Below are positions 57,943 to 64,000 of a stretch of DNA of 64,000 nucleotides, in pieces. The position numbers and the translations under genes are program-made. The notes below the pieces were generated by a model. The model searched no databases and had not been told where the DNA came from. It saw nothing but the letters and a program-made list of their open reading frames with translations. Position 1 is the first letter of the stretch. Every line of letters starts with the position of its first letter. Source of the DNA: a virus; IMG/VR virus record IMGVR_UViG_3300034375_007061, positions 1-64,000 of that record; one strand, given 5' to 3'.

Positions 57943-58482
57943 ATGTCTATTCATGCAATGATTGATCTAGAAACACTAGATGTTACGCCAAGTGCAGCAG
58001 TTCTTACCGTTGGTGGAGTTAAGTTTGATCCTAATAGTGATGCAGAACCACACAGCGAATTTTACTTCAAGTTAGATTTAGATGCACAAAGTAGTCGCAA
58101 GGTCAATGATAGTACTATTGCGTGGTGGGGACAACAAGATTCTAAGGTGCAGGAAGAAGCGTTCAGCGAAGATGGTAGAACACATCCACAAGTGTTTCTA
58201 GATCATTTGCCTAAATGGATGGTAGGAGTAGATGTATTATGGGGACATGGCTACGGTTTTGACATTACAATTATCGAAGACATGCTAAGACAACTTGGTA
58301 AACCTATTCCTTGGCAATTTTGGCAAGTGCGTGATAGCCGTACATTGTTTGCTTGTTGTAAAACGGATCCACGTAAATCCATGCAAAGCGACTTGCATAA
58401 TGCACTAGCAGACGCATACTTTCAAGCAAAAGGTGTTCAAATGGCATACAAGGAACTAGGGTTATGCGAATCGAAGGTCTAA
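57943..58482 (+). CDS. dexA: DEDDh 3'-5' exonuclease, DexA-like
   Basis: This 179-residue protein has AMIDLETLDV (Asp, Glu), GHGYGFDITIIEDML (Asp) and SDLHNALADAYFQA (His, Asp), the four DEDDh metal/catalytic residues. The compact size and starting motif (IDLETL) resemble T4 DexA and Rv2179c-type exonucleases. Likely degrades host DNA or trims nucleic-acid 3' ends. It overlaps the next gene by 19 bp. Confidence 0.85.
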   Translation: MSIHAMIDLETLDVTPSAAVLTVGGVKFDPNSDAEPHSEFYFKLDLDAQSSRKVNDSTIAWWGQQDSKVQEEAFSEDGRTHPQVFLDHLPKWMVGVDVLWGHGYGFDITIIEDMLRQLGKPIPWQFWQVRDSRTLFACCKTDPRKSMQSDLHNALADAYFQAKGVQMAYKELGLCESKV

Positions 58483-58691
58483 CACAAGCACAATGCGACA
58501 TGCTAGATGCAATGTGGGCATTAGATACTGCTGAAGAATTGTATAATTACTTTCAAACTTTAAGTAATGAAGAATATCAAATAGCTATTACATTACAAGA
58601 AATACTTATTCAAGAATGCGAAGAAGATGAAGTAAAAAATACTAATATGGCAAAACAAATGCTACAAAGCATTGGAGTAAAACTTGCTTAG
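58464..58691 (+). CDS. Hypothetical small helical protein, 75 aa
   Basis: A helical acidic protein (LTQAQCDMLDAMWALDTAEELYNYFQTLSNEE) with the C-terminal tail MAKQMLQSIGVKLA, similar to the tail of the protein at 7456. Common in T4-like marine phages next to the following membrane gene; function unknown. Confidence 0.6.
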   Translation: MRIEGLTQAQCDMLDAMWALDTAEELYNYFQTLSNEEYQIAITLQEILIQECEEDEVKNTNMAKQMLQSIGVKLA

Positions 58692-58860
58692 ATGGTATGA
58701 TTATCCTATAGCATTTTTAGCAGCAGATTTTATATGGGCTAGTGTTCAACTTGCTCTATTTCATGGCATGTGGTTGGGTGGCATTGGTGCATATGCTGTT
58801 TATAAATATGGCTGGGATTTTTATTGTAACTGGAGGTATGAACAAGAATATGGAGAATAG
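58684..58860 (+). CDS. Small membrane protein, 58 aa, TTG start
   Basis: The frame opens at TTG 58684, overlapping the previous gene by 8 bp. The product (LLRWYDYPIAFLAADFIW, then LALFHGMWLGGIGAYAVYKYGWDFYCNWR) has a hydrophobic core and a WDFYCNWR end. Proteins with a YDYPxAFLAAD start and WDYYCxWR end are familiar in T4-like marine phages. It fills an otherwise uncovered gap. Confidence 0.55.
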   Translation: MLRWYDYPIAFLAADFIWASVQLALFHGMWLGGIGAYAVYKYGWDFYCNWRYEQEYGE

Positions 58861-59128
58861 TCCTATAAACACACTACAGCAGTTGATGACAATCACAATG
58901 GAAGAGTGTGGTGAACTCGTACAACGTTGTAGTAAAATAATGCGCAAGTATGAAACTTTAGACTTGATTGAAGAAGAACAACGTGTTAAACTAGTGGAAG
59001 AACTAGGGGATGTATTTTGTATGATGGAACTAATGGTTGGACACGGTATTACAGATTGGCGTGAATTGCATGATCGTGCAGATGTAAAGAAAAACAAACT
59101 TAAAAAGTGGAGCACACTGATTAAATGA
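58850..59128 (+). CDS. MazG-like nucleotide pyrophosphohydrolase
   Basis: This 92-residue all-alpha protein (if started at ATG 58850; ATG 58838 is in frame and nearer the GGAGG) has ITMEECGELVQRCSKIMRKYE and LVEELGDVFCMMELM, the EExxE and ExxD motifs of MazG-like enzymes. It probably hydrolyses dNTPs or related nucleotides. A separate paralogue is at 55415. The end overlaps the next gene by 4 bp. Confidence 0.8.
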   Translation: MENSPINTLQQLMTITMEECGELVQRCSKIMRKYETLDLIEEEQRVKLVEELGDVFCMMELMVGHGITDWRELHDRADVKKNKLKKWSTLIK

Positions 59129-59595
59129 AAGTGTATATAGGATCATATCCTAATCATAGGTTTTATCACAACTGGTTATACAACTGGTTTGGGTATTCAC
59201 CTAAGCAACGAACAAGTATAAAGATCCACAAATACGATACGTGGAGTATGGATCATACTCTTGCTCCTATTATCCTGCCTATGCTTGTACAGCTAAGAGC
59301 TACAAAGCACGGCGCTCCTATGGTAGACATGAAAGATGTTCCAAAAGAACTACGTGCTACCAAGAAGCAACTGGACGCATACGGCAAGAACGGTGATGTT
59401 GATCCAAAGCACTTTGATCGTTGGGACTGGATCATGGATGAAATGATCTGGGCGTTCGAACAAAAGTGTCGTGACGATTGGATGGAAGATTACTACTACA
59501 ACAAGTGGGATCAAGAAGGTGTGAAAGCACATCAAGATCGTATGTCGAATGGTTTTAGACTTTTTGGCAAATATTATGAAAATTTGTGGGATTAA
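59125..59595 (+). CDS. Hypothetical protein of a common phage family, 156 aa
   Basis: The product begins MKVYIGSYPNH and contains DTWSMDHTLAPIILPMLVQL and HFDRWDWIMDEMIWAFEQ, segments I recognise from a widespread family in marine phages and large viruses with no known function. The bases at ~59240-59500 are richer in G+C than the surroundings. It starts 4 bp inside the MazG-like gene. Confidence 0.7.
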   Translation: MKVYIGSYPNHRFYHNWLYNWFGYSPKQRTSIKIHKYDTWSMDHTLAPIILPMLVQLRATKHGAPMVDMKDVPKELRATKKQLDAYGKNGDVDPKHFDRWDWIMDEMIWAFEQKCRDDWMEDYYYNKWDQEGVKAHQDRMSNGFRLFGKYYENLWD

Positions 59596-59598
59596 AAA

Positions 59599-59775
59599 AT
59601 GACTAGACTTCGTAAGAAAAGGCTGCTATTGTTAGCAAGAGATGGTGGAGATCACAAACGCTGGTATAGTCAATACTGCAAACTAATGAAAGAAGGCTTG
59701 ATTACTTGGCAAATTGGCATTGCCTTTTTAACAGATGAAGGCGCTATAGAATTGTATGAAATGGAAAACAGATGA
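59599..59775 (+). CDS. Hypothetical small protein, 58 aa
   Basis: ATG 59599 to TGA 59775. The product has a basic start (MTRLRKKRLLLLARDGGDHKRWYSQ) and a helix-strand end. It overlaps the following gene by 4 bp, consistent with a real gene in this packed stretch. Confidence 0.5.
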   Translation: MTRLRKKRLLLLARDGGDHKRWYSQYCKLMKEGLITWQIGIAFLTDEGAIELYEMENR

Positions 59776-59957
59776 AAGTAACAATGTGTGATCCGCCCAG
59801 CGGTTGGCGATATGGCTTTCCTAAACCGTTGCCAGCAGACTTAGGTGAAGATGAGAGTATTATTCCTTGGCTGTTGAGTGAGGGGTATCCGCAGAAAGAG
59901 ATTGACAACTGCGGCAAACACTTTTATTGTAGATATTGGGAACAGGAAGAAGAATGA
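59772..59957 (+). CDS. Hypothetical small protein, 61 aa
   Basis: The sequence (MTVMCDPPSGWRYGFPKPLP in outline, then LLSEGYPQKEIDNCGKHFYCRYW) looks like a family common in T4-like marine phages; function unknown. The overlap with the clamp-loader start is 4 bp. Confidence 0.55.
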   Translation: MKVTMCDPPSGWRYGFPKPLPADLGEDESIIPWLLSEGYPQKEIDNCGKHFYCRYWEQEEE

Positions 59958-60868
59958 AAGAACTATGGGTAGAGAAGTATCGTCCAAAAACGGTGGACGG
60001 TTATGTATTTAGAGATGACGCACAAAGAAAACAAGTTAAGACATGGATCAAAGATAAAACTATTCCGCATTTGCTTTTTAGTGGCAATGCTGGGATTGGT
60101 AAAACTACTCTTGCTAAGTTACTTTTTAACGAGCTCGACATAAATCCATTAGACATATTAGAGATTAACGCAAGTCGCACAAACTCAGTAGATGATGTGC
60201 GAGACAAGATTGTTGCGTTTGTGCAAATGATTCCATTTGGTGACTTTAAAGTTGTGTTGCTAGATGAGGCTGATTACTTGTCGCCAAACGCACAGGCAGC
60301 ATTGCGTGGTGTTATGGAAGAATATCACAATACAGCAAGATTTATTTTAACGTGTAACTATCCAAACAGAATTATTCCAGCGATCCACAGCAGATGCCAA
60401 GGCTTCCACATTGCTAAAATTGATCAAACAGAGTTTACTGCTAGAGTAGCAGAGATTCTTATCACAGAAGGTATTACTCCAGATTTAGATACGCTTGATA
60501 CATATGTAAAAGCAACTTATCCAGACTTGCGCAAGTGTATCAATATGGTACAAATGAATTCAGTTGAAGGGAAACTTGTATCTCCACAAGAAGGCGATAG
60601 CGGAGAAGCTGACTGGAAACTGGACATGGTTGAGCTGTTTAAAGCAGGTAAGATTCATGATGCAAGAAAGTTGTTGTGTGGTACGGTACGTGCTGAAGAA
60701 ATGGAAGAAATTTATCGTTGGTTGTATGACAATATTGAATTGTTTGGAACAGACGAACAACAAGACCAGGCCGTGCTAATTATTAAGCAAGGATTGGTAG
60801 ATCACACATTGGTTGTAGATCCAGAGATTAACTTAGCAGCTACATTGATTCGTTTAGGAGCATTATGA
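59954..60868 (+). CDS. Sliding-clamp loader large subunit (gp44-like)
   Basis: Starts at ATG 59954, overlapping the previous TGA. The 304-residue AAA+ protein has WVEKYRPKTVDGYV at the start, Walker A GNAGIGKTT, Walker B VVLLDEADYL, sensor 1 LTCNYPNRI and the Arg finger SRCQG. These match T4 gp44/RFC. It loads the phage clamp on DNA together with a gp62-like subunit, which is not found in the window. Confidence 0.93.
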   Translation: MKELWVEKYRPKTVDGYVFRDDAQRKQVKTWIKDKTIPHLLFSGNAGIGKTTLAKLLFNELDINPLDILEINASRTNSVDDVRDKIVAFVQMIPFGDFKVVLLDEADYLSPNAQAALRGVMEEYHNTARFILTCNYPNRIIPAIHSRCQGFHIAKIDQTEFTARVAEILITEGITPDLDTLDTYVKATYPDLRKCINMVQMNSVEGKLVSPQEGDSGEADWKLDMVELFKAGKIHDARKLLCGTVRAEEMEEIYRWLYDNIELFGTDEQQDQAVLIIKQGLVDHTLVVDPEINLAATLIRLGAL

Positions 60869-61293
60869 AAATTCTAATATTTGGTTTGCCCGGATCGGGT
60901 AAAACCACATTGGCAAAACCTTTTGCTGAACTTATAGGCGGTGTGCATATTAATGCAGACAATGTGCGTAGTCATTATGCTGATTGGGATTTTACACCAG
61001 AAGGACGTATGCGTCAAGCGGCACGTATGCGTTATCTAGCAGACGGTGTTGTAATGGCAGGCAAAGTAGCAGTTGCAGATTTTGTTGCGCCTACTGATCA
61101 AGCACGTATGGAGTTTAATCCAGATTTTACGGTATGGATGGATACTATTAAAGAAGGTAGATTTGCAGACACAAATAAAATGTTTGTGCCTCCTGCCCAT
61201 TTTGATTATCATGTAAGTAAATGGTTTACGGATACACATGAACAACTTATGAAAATTGTTGCAACTTTTATGGATAGAAATAAAAATGTTTGA
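60865..61293 (+). CDS. cysC: Adenylylsulfate kinase (APS kinase)
   Basis: This 142-residue P-loop kinase has FGLPGSGKTTLA (Walker A), HINADNVRSHYADWDFTPEGRMRQAARM, and VVMAGKVAVADFVAPTDQAR, as in CysC. It makes PAPS from APS and ATP. It is shorter than typical CysC (about 200). The gene is followed by an HxGH nucleotidylyltransferase that overlaps it by 8 bp. PAPS could feed the sulfotransferase at 37612 or sulfur assimilation. Confidence 0.85.
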   Translation: MKILIFGLPGSGKTTLAKPFAELIGGVHINADNVRSHYADWDFTPEGRMRQAARMRYLADGVVMAGKVAVADFVAPTDQARMEFNPDFTVWMDTIKEGRFADTNKMFVPPAHFDYHVSKWFTDTHEQLMKIVATFMDRNKNV

Positions 61294-61675
61294 TTGGAAA
61301 AAACCAACAGCACAAATGCTTGGGCGGTGGCAACCTTGGCATGATGGGCATACAGAATTATTCAAAAAAGCCTTGACAAATACTGGTCAAGTTTGTATAA
61401 TGATAAGAGATGTTTGCGGTGTTGATGCAGGCATGGGGAACAATGATAATCCTTTTAACTATAGAGTAGCAAGGAAAAATATCATAGACGGGCTTGCTAA
61501 ACACGGTTACACTTGCGGTGAAGAATATGAAATAATAAGTGTTCCTAATATTGTTGATATTAGTTACGGAAGAAGTGTTGGATATACTTTTACACAACAC
61601 AACTTAGGGGAAGAAATACACAATATTAGTGCCACAAAGATTAGAGCAAAAATGAGAGAGAAAGGCGAACTATGA
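61286..61675 (+). CDS. HxGH nucleotidylyltransferase next to APS kinase
   Basis: Starts at ATG 61286. The 129-residue protein has [16 protein letters not shown] (HxGH-type binding loop, HDGH) and ends with [13 protein letters not shown] (the ISxTxxR motif). This is the compact NMNAT/cytidylyltransferase fold. The link with APS kinase suggests a role in making APS, as ATP sulfurylase does, but the motif differs from the classical sulfurylase, so this is inference. A perfect sigma70 promoter sequence lies inside the gene. Confidence 0.7.
   Translation: MFDWKKPTAQMLGRWQPWHDGHTELFKKALTNTGQVCIMIRDVCGVDAGMGNNDNPFNYRVARKNIIDGLAKHGYTCGEEYEIISVPNIVDISYGRSVGYTFTQHNLGEEIHNISATKIRAKMREKGEL
61373..61401 (+). 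promoter_or_regulatory. Perfect sigma70 consensus inside the nucleotidylyltransferase gene
   Basis: TTGACA (61373-61378), exactly 17 bp, TATAAT (61396-61401). It would drive the ferredoxin, ThyX and downstream genes from ~61408. It encodes protein at the same place, so it may be fortuitous. Confidence 0.5.
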
Positions 61676-62013
61676 CATATATTGTAAATGATCAATGCAT
61701 TAAATGTAAACACATGGATTGTGTTGAAGTTTGTCCAGTAGATTGTTTCTACGAAGGTGAAAACATGTTGGTGATAAATCCGCAAGAATGTATTGATTGC
61801 GGAGTCTGTGAGCCAGAATGCCCTGCTGACGCCATTTGGCCTGATACAAAAGAAGGAGCAGACAAATGGGTAGAATTTAATCAAAAATATGCAGACTTAT
61901 GGCCAGTTATTACTGAAATGCGTCCAGAGGATGTGCCAGAGGATGCAGATAAATGGCACGGGATGGAAGGCAAAATGGAATACTTCAGTGAGGCACCAGG
62001 ACGTGGCGACTGA
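61672..62013 (+). CDS. 7Fe-type ferredoxin (FdxA-like)
   Basis: This 113-residue protein has C9-x2-C12-x4-C17-x3-C21-P ([14 protein letters not shown]) and C40-x2-C43-x2-C46-x3-C50-P ([12 protein letters not shown]), the pattern of bacterial 3Fe-4S/4Fe-4S ferredoxins, and the usual ~60-residue helical tail. It carries low-potential electrons; seven radical SAM enzymes in the window could use such a reductant. It overlaps the preceding gene by 4 bp. Confidence 0.93.
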   Translation: MTYIVNDQCIKCKHMDCVEVCPVDCFYEGENMLVINPQECIDCGVCEPECPADAIWPDTKEGADKWVEFNQKYADLWPVITEMRPEDVPEDADKWHGMEGKMEYFSEAPGRGD

Positions 62014-62188
62014 TAACAAAAGTTTGATAAATGATATTGTAAGAGTAAGTGTATTAGAAGAAGAAATAGAATATTACAAAACACTTTTACAGCCTAGTGA
62101 CACTGGACATATCCACACAACAATAAATTTTTTAAGTCAAAGACTATCTAACATCAAAGGAGAATTAGCGGGATGGCCGTTCGATTAG
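62003..62188 (+). CDS. Hypothetical helical protein, 61 aa, GTG start
   Basis: GTG 62003 follows CCAGGAC and overlaps the ferredoxin gene by 11 bp. The product ([32 protein letters not shown]) is helical with a DTGHIHTT turn, a pattern known from many T4-like phages without a function. It overlaps ThyX by 16 bp. Confidence 0.6.
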   Translation: MATDNKSLINDIVRVSVLEEEIEYYKTLLQPSDTGHIHTTINFLSQRLSNIKGELAGWPFD

Positions 62189-62865
62189 TAAGTTACACAA
62201 AAGCAACAGAAGAATTTGTAAAAGAAGGCATCAACAACGATGATTTGTTGGATTTGGTTGCATTTTGTGCTAGGGTAAGTAATCCTGCCAATCAAATGAA
62301 TAGTGAAACAAGTGAAAAACTTGTAAAGTATTTGATCAAACACGCACACTGGTCACCACTGGAAATGGTAAACGTGTGTATGGAGATTGACACTACACGT
62401 GATATTGCACATCAGATTGTGCGTCACCGTAGTTTTGCTTTCCAAGAGTTTAGTCAGCGTTATGCAGAGCCTGGCGATATGGGCGAAGTATTTGTAACAA
62501 GTGAAGCAAGACTACAAGATACTAAAAATAGACAGAACAGCATTGAACTAGACTTAGGCGCAGAAGGCAATGCCGAACTTGTTTCACGTTGGGAGGAGCT
62601 TCAGCAAGATGTTTGCTTTACAGCAGGCAAAGCATATGACTGGGCAATCAATAACGGTATTGCTAAAGAAGTTGCACGTAAAGTACTGCCAGAAGGACTT
62701 ACAAAAACAAGATTGTATATGAATGGTACACTGCGTAGTTGGGTGCATTATATTGAGTTGCGAGGTGCTAATGGAACACAAAAAGAACACATGGAGATCG
62801 CTTGGGAGTGTGCTAAGGTCATCGCAGAGATATTTCCTCTTGCAGCAGAACTCAATGCCTCCTAG
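62173..62865 (+). CDS. thyX: Flavin-dependent thymidylate synthase
   Basis: This 230-residue protein has the ThyX motif RHRSFAFQEFSQRY (RHRxxSxxxxSxR type), a preceding HAHWSPLEMVNVCMEI, and LRSWVHYIELR at the end. It makes dTMP from dUMP with folate, NADPH and FAD, securing thymidine for an AT-rich genome. Overlaps the genes on either side. Confidence 0.95.
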   Translation: MAVRLVSYTKATEEFVKEGINNDDLLDLVAFCARVSNPANQMNSETSEKLVKYLIKHAHWSPLEMVNVCMEIDTTRDIAHQIVRHRSFAFQEFSQRYAEPGDMGEVFVTSEARLQDTKNRQNSIELDLGAEGNAELVSRWEELQQDVCFTAGKAYDWAINNGIAKEVARKVLPEGLTKTRLYMNGTLRSWVHYIELRGANGTQKEHMEIAWECAKVIAEIFPLAAELNAS

Positions 62866-63115
62866 TATTGAAATAGATGTAGAATGGAAAGAACACTATG
62901 CATGGTGGCCTGTGCGTAGTAGTTGGAGTAAAAAACTAATATGGTTTAAAAAATATTGGAAAGGAGAAATCTTCTATGATGCTATGGGAAGACCGCCAAT
63001 AAAGGAAAGTAGTTGGAAACTCGTCTACACGGAAAACGAGTATTTGCTGTATCTTTTAAAACAGGATGAAAAATACAATCATCCTTTAGCATTCAAGAGT
63101 GTAAGGGCTATCTAG
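62855..63115 (+). CDS. Hypothetical protein, 86 aa
   Basis: ATG 62855 overlaps the ThyX end by 11 bp. The product is aromatic and basic (VEWKEHYAWWPVRSSWSKKLIWFKKYWKGEIFYD), probably beta-rich. Its TAG stop lies inside the inverted repeat at 63101-63122. No family is recognised. Confidence 0.55.
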   Translation: MPPSIEIDVEWKEHYAWWPVRSSWSKKLIWFKKYWKGEIFYDAMGRPPIKESSWKLVYTENEYLLYLLKQDEKYNHPLAFKSVRAI

Positions 63116-63122
63116 CCCTTAC
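63101..63122. terminator. Perfect inverted repeat between convergent genes
   Basis: GTAAGGGCTA-TC-TAGCCCTTAC, a perfect 10 bp palindromic arm pair, located between the 86-residue gene and the end of phoH. A short T stretch (CTTTAT) follows on the plus strand. It could act as a bidirectional terminator, but the T run is weak. Confidence 0.55.
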
Positions 63123-63123
63123 T

Positions 63124-63855
63124 TTATGCGTCTCCGTAAATTTCTAAGACTTCTTTAACAGCTTCATGTCTTTCAATATCTCCTTTGTGGAAGTTTACCA
63201 CACTAATTGTTTTAGTTTCTGTATTATTTAATTGATTAGTAAAATGTATTAGTCCATTATCTTTGAGCCTATCAGCTTGTGCTAGGTCTCCTGTAACAAC
63301 CATTTTACTACCTTTCCCAATACGTGTAAGCAACATTTTCATTTGATTTGGTGTTGCATTTTGCATTTCGTCAGCAACTATAAAACTATTTTTAAATGTC
63401 CGTCCACGCATGTATGCTAGTGGTGATATTTCAATTACACCTTCTTGAATCATGGATTCAATTTCATTAGCATAAAAATATTCGCGAAATACATCAAAAA
63501 TAGGTCTTGTCCATGGAGCCATTTTTTCTTCTAATGTACCAGGCAAGAATCCTAGATCTTCGTCTGCACTTACAGCCGGTCTAGTGACAACAATTTTTTC
63601 TACATCTGTATCTATAAATGCCTTCACTGCTGCCTGACAGGCTAGTAATGTTTTACCTGTACCTGCTGGACCAATTCCAAATACAATATTTTTCGATTCG
63701 TCTAAAAGTTCAATTACATAATCTTCTTGACTTCTATTTCTTGGAAGTAAAGATACTGATTGACTTTTTTTTGGAAGGAAATTATTTAATCTAACAACAT
63801 TATTACTATTGTTTGCTTTTACAAATGCTTGCCGTCTAGCTTGCTTTTTACCCAT
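63124..63855 (-). CDS. phoH: PhoH-like ATPase
   Basis: This 243-residue protein has FGIGPAGTGKTLLA (Walker A), VTRPAVSADEDLGFLPGTLEEKM, FIVADEMQN (Walker B) and VVTGDLAQ, the hallmarks of PhoH, an ATPase related to RNA/DNA helicases and widespread in marine phages. An AGGAGG Shine-Dalgarno precedes the ATG. The 5' leader can fold (63876-63910). Confidence 0.95.
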   Translation of the reverse strand: MGKKQARRQAFVKANNSNNVVRLNNFLPKKSQSVSLLPRNRSQEDYVIELLDESKNIVFGIGPAGTGKTLLACQAAVKAFIDTDVEKIVVTRPAVSADEDLGFLPGTLEEKMAPWTRPIFDVFREYFYANEIESMIQEGVIEISPLAYMRGRTFKNSFIVADEMQNATPNQMKMLLTRIGKGSKMVVTGDLAQADRLKDNGLIHFTNQLNNTETKTISVVNFHKGDIERHEAVKEVLEIYGDA

Positions 63856-63875
63856 TTACACCTCCTATGAGTTAG

Positions 63876-63910
63876 GCAGGGTCTTCCATTTGCAGGAAGT
63901 GGCTCCCTGC
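63876..63910 (-). promoter_or_regulatory. Stem-loop in the phoH leader
   Basis: On the minus strand GCAGGG pairs with CCCTGC across the element, and an inner CTTCC/GGAAG stem encloses a TGCAAAT loop. It sits ~20 bp before the phoH ATG and its AGGAGG. It may affect phoH translation or mRNA stability. No known riboswitch is recognised. Confidence 0.4.
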
Positions 63911-63979
63911 TAATGTATTTACATTTGATTTGCTATCATAAAGTGCGTACTGAATTTAAACCTATATAGATCTTAAAGT

Positions 63980-63988
63980 GATAAATAT
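63980..63988 (+). promoter_or_regulatory. Late promoter GATAAATAT at the window edge
   Basis: An exact late motif on the plus strand followed by AAAAAGAGAAA; it probably drives a late gene just beyond the window. The rest of 63911-64000 shows no gene. Confidence 0.65.
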
Positions 63989-64000
63989 TAAAAAGAGAAA

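Noticed and set aside
1-64000. CRISPR arrays, integrase, attachment sites, insertion sequences or rRNA
   Set aside because: No spaced direct repeats, recombinase or transposase motifs, or rRNA-like stretches were seen in the window.

Overview
This window looks like part of the genome of a large, AT-rich, T4-like marine myovirus. I do not see a bacterial chromosome: about 99 tightly packed genes (many with 4-20 bp stop/start overlaps) fill almost every base, and there are no rRNA or ribosomal-protein operons. T4-type functions are present: a gp44-like clamp loader ATPase, a gp31/GroES-like co-chaperonin, a DexA-like exonuclease, PhoH, ThyX, MazG-like hydrolases, a tail-fibre/baseplate block, and recurring T4-like late promoters (TATAAATA or GATAAATAT) ahead of structural genes. 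The auxiliary genes (IscA/HesB, ferredoxin, APS kinase, 2OG-Fe(II) oxygenases, a 17 kDa-antigen-like protein) suit a phage of a marine proteobacterium, possibly an alphaproteobacterium. The host cannot be fixed from this window.

Layout. 1-6.65 kb is an envelope-directed region: an outer-membrane beta-barrel, a YfiM-like periplasmic protein, then a plus-strand operon (periplasmic protein, small membrane protein, full-length CHASE2 membrane adenylate cyclase, alpha/beta hydrolase). Facing it is a minus-strand set of holin-like membrane proteins and small genes. 6.7-14.6 kb carries many small genes with translation initiation factor IF-1, an AbrB-like protein, a metalloprotease, an HNH nuclease, ClpP, 2OG-Fe(II) oxygenases and a glycine-zipper protein. 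14.6-16.3 kb (minus) has another 2OG oxygenase and an amidinotransferase. 16.4-17.4 kb holds nine tRNA genes interrupted by a tiny transcription unit (promoter, 20-codon ORF, terminator). Two of the tRNAs (Trp-CCA and Ile-TAT) have abnormal long variable arms.

17.4-20.75 kb has a zinc-ribbon protein, a 2OG oxygenase and a possible nucleic-acid end-repair trio (pol-beta-type nucleotidyltransferase, KxDG ligase-like protein, HxGH nucleotidylyltransferase). 20.77-32.0 kb is the most striking region: ten genes that all overlap their neighbours, encoding a glycosyltransferase-like protein, six radical SAM enzymes (four N-terminal-twitch paralogues, one B12-binding type, one SPASM-like), two SGNH-like proteins and one unknown. 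32.0-39.1 kb is mixed: metallophosphoesterase, SWIM protein, QueD-like protein, glycosyltransferase, UV-damage endonuclease, sulfotransferase, SGNH protein.

39.1-55 kb is the late virion block: IscA-like protein, a 2409-residue fibre protein, further fibre/baseplate proteins sharing one N-terminal module, and a 1295-residue protein with Ig-like repeats. 55-64 kb has the co-chaperonin, MazG, a Bax-inhibitor-1 family protein, QueC-like and radical SAM proteins, DexA, clamp loader, APS kinase with a nucleotidylyltransferase, ferredoxin, ThyX and PhoH.

How the parts may work together (inference). APS kinase could supply PAPS to the sulfotransferase. Ferredoxin and IscA could support the seven radical SAM enzymes. 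The glycosyltransferase-like, radical SAM and SGNH genes look like one biosynthetic pathway of unknown product. IF-1, the tRNAs and the co-chaperonin point to control of translation and folding. Host-type promoters (TTGACA-17-TATAAT) and late promoters coexist, and overlap at two sites.
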